A DNA stretch of 64,000 bases from Haliotis asinina (GCF_037392515.1 NC_090282.1:35329054-35393053); one strand, 5' to 3'. Shown: positions 1 to 12,009, counted from the first letter of the stretch. Notes: generated by a model not told the origin, from the sequence alone. Translations and numbers: made by a program.

Positions 1-375
1 CAGCTGCAATCCTAAAACATGATACTAATTATATATTTAACCCTGTATGAAGCTAGAAAGCTGTCATATTTACGCTGAAATCATAATTAGTATTCCAAAT
101 CTTGAGGCTTATTTAGAAATTGAAGTGAGATGAATCGCACGTTTGCTGACGTTTCCTTTCATAACGGACAACCGTTCAACGTGCATAATAATATTTTCAC
201 AAAGCAGGAAGCATGTGTCATTTCACCGAATGCAGCCATCTTATCTTTCGGGCAAGATAACCATGCATATTTGACTAAAACGACAAGCATTAGCAATGGC
301 GAGCCTCATTTCGGAATCCAAAATGGCGAGCATACTTCCTATACATTTCTGGTTGTAATGGAGGTATTCTCTCAC

Positions 376-506
376 CTGATAACTTCTTGTTCTTTCTCCT
401 CCTCTTCTCTCTGTCTTTTGAGGACATCTTCAATGATTTTCCGTTCATCTTCGCTCAGATGACTCAAGTCCGGCATGGGGGGAAGAGATGGACGCCTGGA
501 CGACAT
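376..506 (-). CDS. RIM: RIM/UNC-10 (regulating synaptic membrane exocytosis), first coding exon, gene partial
   Basis: RIM is a presynaptic active-zone scaffold that binds Rab3, Munc13 and calcium channels. Read on the minus strand from the ATG at 506-504, the exon gives 43 codons plus two bases. It starts MSSRRPSLPPMPDLSHLSED, continues with ERKIIEDVLKRQREEEEKEQ and ends EVI plus a split Arg codon at a clean donor (AG|GTGAG, complement of 371-377). The MPDLSHLS-EER-II motif followed by a charged helix is the conserved start of RIM/UNC-10, just before the Rab-binding helix and zinc finger. The gene runs leftwards; positions 1-375 are intron 1 and all later exons are outside the window. The assignment rests on this short N-terminus, so a related Rab-effector is possible but less likely. 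Confidence 0.82.
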
Positions 507-940
507 ATTGCTTTGTCGGTTAGATCGATAATCGCAAAGCTGACACAGTCGTTCGTTCTAACTCTCACAGAGCTGTTCTGTTTGCTGCTTACTTCCTTAA
601 AATCATTGTACTTTCCTGTTGTTCTGCCACCGAGCTAAACATTAATCCATCGCCAGGCTATTCCCACATTGAATCTTGAGATGGTTAAGGAGACACATAC
701 GCGCTTCCGACGGAACATTGCGTCCCCATTCTACACTTTCAGCCTGCCGGGAGAGAGCACACACATTATCTATGCGTTGTGCATAATATAAACGCTAAAT
801 TGCAGCCAATCAAACAATTCCGTTTTGTGACGTCAACTCAATCGTGCTTTAAGCGGTTGTGTGTACGGGCCCATATTACAGCACAATTGGTGCCTTATTG
901 ATTTGGCTAAAACCATTGTCGTTACTGCTCCATTGGTGCA
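507..940 (-). promoter_or_regulatory. Presumed 5' UTR and promoter of the RIM gene
   Basis: This is the sequence upstream of the minus-strand RIM start codon. It contains a perfect palindromic CRE (TGACGTCA, 828-835). CCAAT boxes lie at 806-810 on the plus strand and, as ATTGG, at 886-890 and 932-936. No obvious TATA box is placed. A CREB-responsive promoter would suit a synaptic gene, but the start site is not visible and promoter function is inferred from motifs and position. Confidence 0.45.
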
Positions 941-2320
941 CGTGGGCAAGGGGTAATTGTGTTACGTGTGGAAGCCTCATGGGGTGTGGCGGGAAGAAGC
1001 TAACAGAGTATCTCGCACCTGTCCAAAATTCGGCACAAGCATCAGCAAGCTAAAACTCAGCTATCTTTGAAAAGGCTTCTGGCTCGCCGAAGTGAGCCCG
1101 CAATACTTATAAATAATTTAGCTTTGCATATATGTGATGGAATTATTTATTGTATGCTTACGGTCGGAAGCAGTATTGTAGTTTACTGCTGAAACAAGAA
1201 GTCGAGTTGTCAGCGCAGTGATGCAAAGGTTGGACAGAAGATTAACCGACGCTGCCGAACGGTATTGATAGGAAATGGATGACTTGAGATTGGTGCAAAA
1301 CTATTGAGCTACATTACCGGAGCTTTTGGTGATGAATATGTATCTGTTTACTTTTATCATAACTGTGGTGATTATTGTAACAATGTCGGCATTCCGTGGA
1401 ATCGTTATTGTTTGAACAAACCGGAAGACCAGAACAGGTTTAGTGTGATTCTATTTAAAATTGGCTTGATGCCTCAGCTCTGACAGTTCACTTGACGGAC
1501 GGCCTGGCGCTTTGCTTCGTGCAATACTCTCATTAACTGCTCTCACGTAATTTGGCCATTTCTTTAACATTACCTCAAACAAATAAACGTTCAATGGAAG
1601 AGTCAACGTTGCCTGGTGTGTTTGATGTCGAATTAACTTAAATTGAGCGATAATTAAACCTGCTTATGCCGAGCACGTAACGTGTTGCGAATGGCTGTGT
1701 GTAAGAGATATGTTTTTACGAATAGTAAATCAAGATGCAGAATTTCTGTAAATGCAAAACACAAAAAACGATTCATATTAATGTAAATAACTACAAATCT
1801 GTCGGGAAAGGATATTCCTGCTTCGTCAAGTAGTTGAACCTTTACTGCGCAGTGGATGCATGTTACATAAAAGCTGGACTGAAACAGTATTGAGTTGATT
1901 TCTTAACGGTATGGGGACATTGGCGGCCCAACCAACTAAGGTGCCTCAATTCATTGTGCAGATTTGCGTCCCTTGGAAATGACAGAACCCTGTGATTTCT
2001 AGCTTGAATTCCACGCATCCCCGATTATGTTTCTAGGTTTCTTAGTCCCATACCTGTTCTCGTGGTTTTCGCGAAAGTGGTAAACGCCCGTCATTACGTG
2101 TGTCGTCCAGTTGACTCGCTGTGATATGACCGGAATCCTGGGATAAACTCTTAATGCTATATTGCAAGTAGCTACAAGAAGGGAGTGCATGTTGTACATA
2201 TATTCCAGGTTACCCACGAGTTTCTTTGATACCCATGAAGGTAATCCTAATTTGACAGGCAATCTAGAAGTTGTGTAGATAAAGAATGAGGATTGTTTTT
2301 ATGGATATACAACTTTCTTA
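941..2320. other. Intergenic, nothing recognised
   Basis: AT-rich DNA with scattered stops in all frames. The short open frames here have no family resemblance, no splice context and no consistent coding character. No repeat family was recognised. Confidence 0.5.
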
Positions 2321-2324
2321 TTCT

Positions 2325-4210
2325 GTGAATGTGGAATGTGACGTAAGTTTTCTATCTGTGTTACCTTGTAACTGTTGAATTTTACGTAGGTTTTGTATCT
2401 GTGTGTCCTTGTGTTACATTAAAAATGTGGAATGTGACGTAGGTTTTGTATGTGTGTGCCACAGCAAGGCATCTTGTAAATGTTAAATGTGCTTCAGATT
2501 TTATATCTTTGTGTGACCTTGTGAAGTTGGAATCTTGTGAATGTTAAATGTGCTTTCGGTTTTGTATCTCTGTGTGACCTTGTGAAATTTGAATCTAATA
2601 AATGTTAAATGTGCTTTCGGTTTAGGTTTTGTATCTCTATGTGACCTTGTGAAGTTGGAATCTTGTAAATGTTGAATGTGCTTTAGGTTTTGTATCTCTG
2701 TGTGACCTTGTGAAGTTTGAATCTTATAAATGTTGAATGTGCTTTAGGTTTTGTATCTCTGTGTGACCTTGTGAAGTTGGAATCTTGTAAATGTTAAATG
2801 TGCTTTAGGTTTTGCATCTCTAGATCTGTGTGACCTTGTGAAGTTTGAATCTTGTAAATGTTGAATGTGCTTTAGGTTTTGCATCTCTGTGTGACCTTGT
2901 GAAGTTGGAATCTTATAAATGTTGAATGTGCTTTAGGTTTTGTATCTCTGTGTGACCTTGTGAAGTTGGAATCTTGTAAATGTTGAATATGCTTTAGGTT
3001 TTGTATCTCTGTGTGACCTTGTGAAGTTGGAATCTTGTAAATGTTGAATGTGCTTTAGGTTTTGTATCTCTGTGGGACCTTGTGAAGTTGGAATCTTATA
3101 AATGTTGAATATGCTTTAGGTCTTGTATCTCTGTGTGACCTTGTGAAGTTGGAATCTTATAAATGTTGAATGTGCTTTAGGTTTTGCATCTCTGTGTGAC
3201 CTTGTGAAGTTGGAATCTTATAAATGTTGAATGTGCTTTAGGTTTTGTATCTCTGTGTGACCTTGTGAAGTTTGAATCTTGTAAATGTTGAATGTGCTTT
3301 AGGTCTTGCATCTCTGTGTGACCTTGTGAAGTTGGAATCTTATAAATGTTGAATGTGCTTTTTAGGTTTTGTATCTCTGTGTGACCTTGTGAAGTTGGAA
3401 TCTTATAAATGTTGAATGTGCTTTAGGTTTTGTATCTCTGTGTGACCTTGTGAAGTTGGAATCTTGTAAATGTTGAATGTGCTTTAGGTTTTGTATCTCT
3501 GTGTGACCTTGTGAAGTTTGAATCTTGTAAATGTTGAACGTGCTTTAGGTTTTGCATCTGTGTGTGCCCTTGTGAAGTTGGAATCTTGTAAATGTTGAAT
3601 GTGCTTTAGGTTTTGTATCTCTGTGTGACCTTGTGAAGTTTGAATCTTGTAAATGTTGAATGTGCTTTAGGTTTTGTATCTCTTTGTGACCTTGTGAAGT
3701 TTGAATCTTGTAAATGTTGAATGTGCTTTAGGTTTTGTATCTCTGTGTGACCTTGTGAAGTTTGAATCTTGTAAATGTTGAATGTGCTTTAGGTTTTGTA
3801 TCTCTGTGTGACCTTGTGAAGTTGGAATCTTATAAATGTTGAATGTGCTTTAGGTTTTGTATCTTTGTGTGACCTTGTGAAGTTTGAATCTTATAAATGT
3901 TGAATGTGCTTTAGGTTTTGTATCTCTGTGTGACCTTGTGAAGTTTGAATCTTATAAATGTTGAATGTGCTTTAGGTTTTGTATCTCTGTGTGACCTTGT
4001 GAAGTTTGAATCTTATAAATGTTGAATGTGCTTTAGGTTTTGTATCTCTGTATGACACAGAGAGGCATGTGGAATCTTATAAATGTTGAATGTGATGTAG
4101 GTTTTATATCTGTGTGACAGTAAGGCATCTTGTACGTGGAATGTGACGTAGGTTTTGTATCTATGTGGCACAACAAGGCAGCTTGGGAAGGTGGAATATG
4201 ATGTAGGTTA
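2325..4210. repeat. 61-bp minisatellite array
   Basis: Tandem direct repeat with a 61-bp period, about 25 near-identical units between about 2500 and 4060, and degenerate units on both sides. The unit reads GTGCTTTAGGTTTTGTATCT, then CTGTGTGACCTTGTGAAGTT, then a TTGGAATC or TTTGAATC block, then CTTGTAAATGTTGAAT or CTTATAAATGTTGAAT. Units differ at a few recurrent sites (GG/TG, TTG/TTA, GTATC/GCATC) that are shuffled along the array, as expected of unequal exchange or gene conversion. The edges (2325-2500, 4060-4210) are diverged, with the freshest copies in the middle. No ORF or spacer structure is present. Confidence 0.95.
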
Positions 4211-5530
4211 TTTTTAAAACATGAGTCTCTTTTTTTCGTTCTTGTTATCCCGCTGAAAGCACAGCCATTCCAACCATATCTTAAATACGTCTTTATTAAC
4301 TACTGCCAAACAGTGATGATACCTACCTACCTTACTATATATATATAGTATAGAGAGAGAGAGAGAGACGATTCATGTTAGCTGGTAATACATTCTTTTG
4401 GATTATACATGCATTCAGACTGAATCGTCCCAAAAGCACTTTGTTCATCATTCCTATGTATCATGCATGCAAAGGTACCACCCCGATGGTAATGGCGTCA
4501 GTCACAAGCATGTAGACCGAGCACAATCGTATAGTTGGAATGTTACTAACGAGCGATAGTCATATGACTGTCTGGTTCAGAGTCGAGTGTGTACCGACCA
4601 CCAGGCATTTCTGAGTGCGGCTGCATAAAAAAGACGTTACCCAATGGATGCAACTATGCACGGAGAAATAAGGCGCCCAAGACGCCCGCCACAAGTGTCC
4701 CATTGATGAAAGATATAGTGTAACTCCTTTCAGAATACACATACTACTTCGGCGGAGCAACAAAGTATATTCATTGCTACTTAGATCGATATATATATTT
4801 GAAAAGACAAAAATTGGAGTAGGTCGTTTCTGCACAGCGGTGAAACCATCACACGTTTCCAGTACAGAGATAACTATCCAGCATCTGGGGACCTTCTTTT
4901 CTCATATGAACGCCAAGCATGTCATGGTGATGAGATACATGGTGATCATATAGATATATGTATATATATATATGCTATGTGCTTCCTGAAAATATAGTTG
5001 TCCAACGTTTTTGCAATCAATACCATCGTTTTCGGCCTGCATGTAGGTGGGTTTTTTGTTATAAATGACATCGGTGTATCAGACGGATCCCCATGTGTCA
5101 GTATGTCCTGATTGCTTGGCAGACAAGGCAGGGTGATCTAACCTTCTCCAGCGTGTTTTCCACACATCACAAATTACGTCTTTATGACATTTGCAACAAT
5201 GCTATCTGGGATGGCCCCATTCACTGAATCGATCACCACACTACATCTTTGACTATATTATTATGCATTTAGTTCACTGCATCGAAACAGTCACTCATAG
5301 CCGACGTGCCAGAAGTTGCTCTATTTACAGGACATAATGTTCTTTGATATATAGATCTATGTAGATTATGGGCAATGTTTGCTTGGTGAGTAATACATTC
5401 TTACAAGGAACTCGCGGGGGCACCGCAGGTTGCAATGCTACTACTCTGTTTATTCACTTGCTTTACAAGCACTATCTGTTCCCGGAGGGGTTCATTTGAG
5501 AAGTTAATTCACTGCCATTAAACAGCGAAA
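4211..5530. other. Intergenic with simple repeats
   Basis: No gene recognised. There is an AT run then a GA run at about 4336-4368 and AT-rich microsatellite tracts near 4786-4800 and 4948-4975. The minus-strand open frame at 4560-4835 has no coding support. Confidence 0.5.
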
Positions 5531-5533
5531 ATG

Positions 5534-5712
5534 TGTGAGTGAGTATGCTTTTAGCAATATTCCAGCAATATTACGCGTGTGTGGGTGGTGGAATCGGGCG
5601 GAGTAGGGGCTTGGGGAGGAGGGACACCAAAATGAGCTTTACACATTTTATCCATGTGGGGAGTCGAACCCTGGTCTTCGACGCTTTAACCATTACGCTA
5701 TCCCACAGCCGA
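5534..5712 (-). repeat. tRNA-derived SINE (short family)
   Basis: Minus-oriented copy. It begins with GTGAGTGAGT and the CAGCAATATT segment of the shared 3' tail and ends with a tRNA-like head. The B box reads GGGTTCGACTCC on the minus strand, followed by the GGATAGCGTAATGG A-box-like segment. Confidence 0.8.
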
Positions 5713-5749
5713 AATGGAAGTCAAAAATAAAATTATATACAGACACACG

Positions 5750-5840
5750 CGTAGGCATGTAGACACAGACACAGACACAGAAACACATAGACACACAGAC
5801 ACAGACACACACACATGTATGGATATACAGACAGACATAA
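5750..5840. repeat. ACAC/ACAG microsatellite
   Basis: Imperfect CA, CAGA and GACA dinucleotide and tetranucleotide runs. Confidence 0.85.
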
Positions 5841-6281
5841 AACAGAACCTTAAGTCAATTAAAAAGGTGCAAATGGCATTGAAATAGATACATCTATTGT
5901 GAGGGTGTGAGCAGCATCAGTTCCTGAGAATGTATGCCACATATCATATCTAGTAAAGAAAGAACTAGCAGATGGACACTCGTCAACACCCGTTACATTG
6001 GTGCATAAGCACCAATAATATTCATCCACCATTGTAACCACCCGATACGCGCTAAATATATGGTACATATTACATTGACAGGAAATGCGTGGAATGTGCA
6101 ACATAGTGACCCCCTGTTGTTATAACGAGGTAAGCAATTAGTGTCATAACGTTTGGCGGACTTGACGGGGACCGTATGAACAGTTACAATCGTTTCATTC
6201 TCTGTGTGTATTCTGTTGTTTGGCTCTGACGTCTTTTAGCGGCATTTTGAAGTTGTTATAGATGATCAAGGTATTTTATGA

Positions 6282-6415
6282 ATTTAAATTTCTTTATTCT
6301 GTCCACACAAAGTTTCGGGATCAATACAGATCCCTTCATCCATTGCCACTTCACCTGATGAGGGGGTCTGTAATGATCCCGAAACGTGTTGAGGCAAATA
6401 ATAAAGAAGTTTAAA
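6282..6415. repeat. Fold-back (long hairpin) element
   Basis: Two arms of about 58 nt (6282-6340 and 6356-6415) are inverted copies separated by about 15 nt. Each holds the pair TTTCGGGATC / GATCCCGAAAC, a CAGATCCC / GGGGTCTGT segment, and ATTTAAATTTCTTTATT / AATAAAGAAGTTTAAAT at the outer ends. No ORF. It looks like a MITE-type fold-back copy. Confidence 0.8.
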
Positions 6416-6549
6416 TGGATTAAATATCGTAGTCATATTGGTGCTATGTCAAATACACGTGACGATAACAGGGATGGCTCGATTAGGGTTGACTTGTTTA
6501 CTAGTGAATTTGGGGCCAAGGTAATGTTTGTATCTGGAACAGGCTAGCT

Positions 6550-6652
6550 ATTCTCGAAACGTTCGTTGTCCCACGGAGCTCTTAAGCCCAGTCTTAACAC
6601 ATTGGCTACGACCAAAGTTAAGAATTCTTAGGGCTACGAACGTTTCGAGAAT
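6550..6652. repeat. Short inverted-repeat (MITE-like) element
   Basis: A perfect 17-bp inverted repeat, ATTCTCGAAACGTTCGT at 6550-6566 and its complement at 6636-6652, brackets a short interior with further internal symmetry (CTTAAG, GAATTC). Target duplications are not clear. Confidence 0.75.
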
Positions 6653-6659
6653 AACGGCT

Positions 6660-7845
6660 CTGATATAGAAAAGTTTACTTTCTTTTACTGTAGTACGTAC
6701 GTCTTACTGCACACGTGATCCGGACCTGGTAACGTCGATATCATATTGCGCGACAACCAGTGTAAATGTCAAGTCTTCCGGTATGATCTCCTGATACATG
6801 TTATTTCACAAGAAACAAAGATATTCTGGTTATTTCATATTTCCTTCTGACCTTCGAGTTCCTGCACTGAAAAAAAAACATAGTGGCATTTAGGCTGAAA
6901 GTATGGTATCAAGTCGGGGGAAATATCGATTTTACATGTTCAGATAAATATAATATTTCATCTCTCAACACAAATGTAGCATTTTTGCCTAAATTCAGTG
7001 TTGTTTAACAGCGGTCTGTGATGTTTATGACAATTATTTGCATCAGATTGATGAGCAGAGCTTTTGACGAAACAATGTGAATTTTATTACAGTATATGCT
7101 CACATACACTATATACGGACGGCAGCATTGGTATGTTACAAGGATTACATTCCTGAATTTATTAATTCTGCTCCTCGTTCCACCGCGTATGTGCAAAAAG
7201 GCAAATATTAAACATGCATTCATTTGAAAATATTTTCCCTCTATACTTTCGTATAAACTCGCGTACAGAAAATACACACCTGGGTTTTGTGATTATGTAA
7301 ACACAAAAATAAACCGAAACAGTGTAAATATTTTGAAAAGTGTTTTGACCTTGAGTTACAAGTCACAAGTATTGTGTACGTGTTGCCAAGACGCTGCAAA
7401 TTTGTGAAGTCCACCACGCCACACGCCTCACGCCCCACGCCCCACGCCCAACGCAGACGATTCAGTGTTTGTTAACGGGTTACTTCCTTGTTTTTATGTC
7501 ACTATATATTTTCATAATATATAATAATCCCAATTTCTGCATCAACAGTGTATGCTAACATGCAGTGTATGTCAACAGGAGCTAACATGTCTGCATGTCT
7601 ACTGATCTGACGAGTCTACAACCAGTGATGACGTGTTGCCAAAGGTAACATGCGTGTCTTCTCGGGATGGGTTTTTTCTTGTCTTGAAAACATCTTCCTT
7701 GCGAACCCATTCATTTTAATGATGAAACGTTGACTAAGTACTAGTGCTATCGTAACGGAAACTTTGAACTGTGAAAGTGAACACCTTTAAAAACGAAGTG
7801 CAAATACATCATGTTGTACTTTGATTTCCAAGAGAAATTAGATTG
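6660..7845. other. Intergenic, nothing recognised apart from a short ACGCC run
   Basis: No gene seen. A small CACGCC/CCACGC tandem lies at about 7419-7453. The minus-strand open frames at 7005-7438 have no recognisable product. Confidence 0.45.
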
Positions 7846-10800
7846 TGTTGTGCTTCAGTGTTAAACAACAGTATATGTGTGTCATACTTCAGTGAGAGTG
7901 TGAGCGTTATAGTTCAGTGTGTTGTGCTTCAGACTTAAACAACAGTTTATGTGTGTGTTCTATTTCAGTGAGAGTGTGAATACTATAGTTCAATGTGTTG
8001 TGCTTCAGACTTAAACAACAGTTTATGCATGTGTTCTATTTCAGTGAGAGTGTGAATACTATAGTTCAATGTGTTGTGCTTCAGACTTAAACAACAGTTT
8101 ATGCATGTGTTCTATTTCAGTGAGAGTGTGAATACTATAGGTCAATGTGTTGTGCTTCAGACTTAAACAACAGTTTATGCATGTGTTCTATTTCAGTGAG
8201 AGTGTGAATACTATAGTTCAATGTGTTGTGCTTCAGACTTAAACAACAGTTTATGCATGTGTTCTATTTCAGTGAGAGTGTGAATACTATAGTTCAATGT
8301 GTTGTGCTTCAGACTTAAACAACAGTTTATGTGTATGCCATACTTCAGTGAGAGTGTGAATACTATAGTTCAATGTGTTGTGCTTCAGACTTAAACAACA
8401 GTTTATGTGTATGCCATACTTCAGTGAGTGTGTGAATACTATAGTTCAATGTGTTGTGCTTCAGACTTAAACAACAGTTTATGTGTATGCCATACTTCAG
8501 TGAGAGTGTGAATACTATAGTTCAATGTGTTGTGCTTCAGACTTAAACAACAGTTTATGTGTATGCCATACTTCAGTGAGAGTGTGAATACTATAGTTCA
8601 ATGTGTTGTGCTTCAGACTTAAACAACAGTTTATGTGTATGCCATACTTCAGTGAGAGTGTGAATACTATAGTTCAATGTGTTGTGCTTCAGACTTAAAC
8701 AACAGTTTATGCATGTGTTCTATTTCAGTGAGAGTGTGAATACTATAGTTCAATGTGTTGTGCTTCAGACTTAAACAACAGTTTATGCATGTGTTCTATT
8801 TCAGTGAGAGTGTGAATACTATAGTTCAATGTGTTGTGCTTCAGACTTAAACAACAGTTTATGTGTATGCCATACTTCAGTGAGAGTGTGAATACTATAG
8901 TTCAATGTGTTGTGCTTCAGACTTAAACAACAGTTTATGCATGTGTTCTATTTCAGTGAGAGTGTGAATACTATAGGTCAATGTGTTGTGCTTCAGACTT
9001 AAACAACAGTTTATGCATGTGTTCTATTTCAGTGAGAGTGTGAATACTATAGTTCAATGTGTTGTGCTTCAGACTTAAACAACAGTTTATGCATGTGTTC
9101 TATTTCAGTGAGAGTGTGAATACTATAGGTCAATGTGTTGTGCTTCAGACTTAAACAACAGTTTATGCATGTGTTCTATTTCAGTGAGAGTGTGAATACT
9201 ATAGTTCAATGTGTTGTGCTTCAGACTTAAACAACAGTTTATGTGTATGCCATACTTCAGTGAGAGTGTGAATACTATAGTTCAATGTGTTGTGCTTCAG
9301 ACTTAAACAACAGTTTATGCATGTGTTCTATTTCAGTGAGAGTGTGAATACTATAGGTCAATGTGTTGTGCTTCAGACTTAAACAACAGTTTATGCATGT
9401 GTTCTATTTCAGTGAGAGTGTGAATACTATAGTTCAATGTGTTGTGCTTCAGACTTAAACAACAGTTAATGTGTATGCCATACTTCAGTGAGAGTGTGAA
9501 TACTATAGTTCAATGTGTTGTGCTTCAGACTTAAACAACAGTTTATGCATGTGTTCTATTTCAGTGAGAGTGTGAATACTATAGGTCAATGTGTTGTGCT
9601 TCAGACTTAAACAACAGTTTATGCATGTGTTCTATTTCAGTGAGAGTGTGAATACTATAGTTCAATGTGTTGTGCTTCAGACTTAAACAACAGTTTATGT
9701 GTATGCCATACTTCAGTGAGAGTGTGAATACTATAGTTCAATGTGTTGTGCTTCAGACTTAAACAACAGTTTATGCATGTGTTCTATTTCAGTGAGAGTG
9801 TGAATACTATAGGTCAATGTGTTGTGCTTCAGACTTAAACAACAGTTTATGCATGTGTTCTATTTCAGTGAGAGTGTGAATACTATAGTTCAATGTGTTG
9901 TGCTTCAGACTTAAACAACAGTTTATGTGTATGCCATACTTCAGTGAGAGTGTGAATACTATAGTTCAATGTGTTGTGCTTCAGACTTAAACAACAGTTT
10001 ATGCATGTGTTCTATTTCAGTGAGAGTGTGAATACTATAGTTCAATGTGTTGTGCTTCAGACTTAAACAACAGTTTATGCATGTGTTCTATTTCAGTGAG
10101 AGTGTGAATACTATAGTTCAATGTGTTGTGCTTCAGACTTAAACAACAGTTTATGTGTATGCCATACTTCAGTGAGAGTGTGAATACTATAGTTCAATGT
10201 GTTGTGCTTCAGACTTAAACAACAGTTTATGCATGTGTTCTATTTCAGTGAGAGTGTGAATACTATAGTTCAATGTGTTGTGCTTCAGACTTAAACAACA
10301 GTTTATGCATGTGTTCTATTTCAGTGAGAGTGTGAATACTATAGGTCAATGTGTTGTGCTTCAGACTTAAACAACAGTTTATGCATGTGTTCTATTTCAG
10401 TGAGAGTGTGAATACTATAGTTCAATGTGTTGTGCTTCAGACTTAAACAACAGTTTATGCATGTGTTCTACTTCAGTGAGAGTGTGAGCATTACAGTTCA
10501 GTGATTTGTGCTTCAGTCTTAAACAACAGTGTATGTGTGTGTGATACTTCTTTGAGTGTGTGCGCATTATTTTTAAGTGTGTTGTGCTTCCCTGTTAAAC
10601 ACCAGTGTATGGGTGTGTGGTACTTCAGTGAATGTGTGAGCATTATTGTTAAATGTGTTGTGTTTCCGTATTAAACAGCAATTTATGTACGTGTCATATT
10701 TCAGTGAAAGTGTGAGCGTTACTTCAGTGTGTGAACACTATATAGTAGTGTGTGTTGTGTTTCATTCTCAAACAACAACTTCTGTGTGTGTGATACCTCA

Positions 10801-11300
10801 GTGAGTTTGTGAACGCTATAGTTCAGTGTGTTGTGCTTCAGTCTTAAACAACAATTTATATGTGTGTTATACTTCAGTGAGAGTGTGAGCGTTATATATA
10901 GTTCAGTGTGTTGGGCTTCCCTGTTGAAAACACCAGTGTATGTGTGTGCTACTTCGGTGAGTGTGTGAGCATTATTGTTAAATGTGTTGTGAATTCCCTG
11001 TTAAACAGCAATTTATGTGTGTGTCATGCTTCAGTGAAAGTGTGAGCGTAATAGTTAAGTGTGTTGAGCTTCTGTCTTAAACGACAGTGTATGTGTGTGT
11101 TACTTCAGTGTGTGAACATGAACACTATAGTAGTGTGTCTTGTGTTTCATTCTCAAACAACAACTTATGTGTGTGTGATACCTCAGTGAGTTTGTGAACG
11201 CTATAGTTCAGTGTGTTGTGCTTCCGTGTTAAACAACAATTTATGTGTGATTTTATTTTAGTGAGAGAGTGGGCGTTATGGGTCAATGTGTTCTCAATGT
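7846..11300. repeat. 76-bp minisatellite with higher-order organisation
   Basis: Tandem array with a 76-bp unit, starting GTGTTGTGCTTCAGACTTAA. About 34 well-preserved units run from about 7948 to 10500, flanked by strongly diverged units, especially 10500-11300. Two unit types differ in the middle: A has GCATGTGTTCTATTTCAG, B has GTGTATGCCATACTTCAG. A further site reads ATAGTTCAAT or ATAGGTCAAT. From about 9165 the units follow a repeated trimer B, A(gg), A(tt), i.e. a 228-bp higher-order repeat. There is no ORF and there are no unique spacers. Confidence 0.95.
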
Positions 11301-11726
11301 GTGAGCAATATTAAGTTGTTTGCTTATGATCACGAATTGAAGCTATATAGGATTATCTCCTGTCTACTAGATATATGTTCATCTTTATAATATGACTGTA
11401 TATTTGTATGCACAAATTGATTGCCTATCTGAAAAATATACCTCCTAATGGCAGGGAGAAACATGTACGTCTACATATGATATGTATACGACATATACGA
11501 CTATATGATATGTATCCATGGTTGGATGATTTCACACAACCTCTATGAAAACATATACCTTTCATTTTCATTAAGTTATAATAGGGAGGGAAAATATATC
11601 CATTCCGTATGTTAATATATGGCGGTACTGGGTAACGACTGGGTAAACTAAGATTCCTGTTTGTAAACTATACCTTTCGACAGAAAGAAATAACTCGTAC
11701 ATGTTAGACTGTGAGGGTGGAAAAAT
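11301..11726. other. Intergenic, nothing recognised
   Basis: AT-rich single-copy-looking sequence between the 76-bp array and a SINE. No coding or repeat signal. Confidence 0.45.
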
Positions 11727-12009
11727 GTGACCCGTGAATGTTCGGGGTAGAACAGGCCTTCAGCAACCCGGGCTTGCCATAAAAGGCGATTATGCTTGTC
11801 GTAAGAGGTGACTAACGAGATCGGGTGATCAGGCTCGCTGACTTGTCATCGGTTCCCAATTGCGCACGTCATCGATTCCCAATTTCGCAGATCGATGCTC
11901 ATTCTGTTGATCACTGGATTGTCTGGTCCAGACTCGATTATTTACAGACCGCCGCCATGTAGCTGGAATATTGTCGAGTGCGGCGTAAAACTAAACTCAC
12001 TCACTCACT
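11727..12009 (+). repeat. Long-family SINE, near full length
   Basis: Starts GTGACCCGTGAATGTTCGGG, passes AGGCCTTCAGCAACCCGGGC and TCACTGGATTGTCTGGTCCA, and ends GCGTAAAACTAAACTCACTC plus CTCACTCA. Other copies lie at 20535, 25890, 26192, 45655, 55217 and 59745. Confidence 0.9.

Noticed and set aside
130..638. Two plus-strand open frames
   Set aside because: They are antisense shadows of the minus-strand RIM exon and its flanks; neither has recognisable coding character.
2325..11300. Long regular direct repeats resembling a CRISPR array
   Set aside because: Units are contiguous with no unique spacers, the periods are 61 and 76 bp, there are no cas genes, and the window is clearly eukaryotic.
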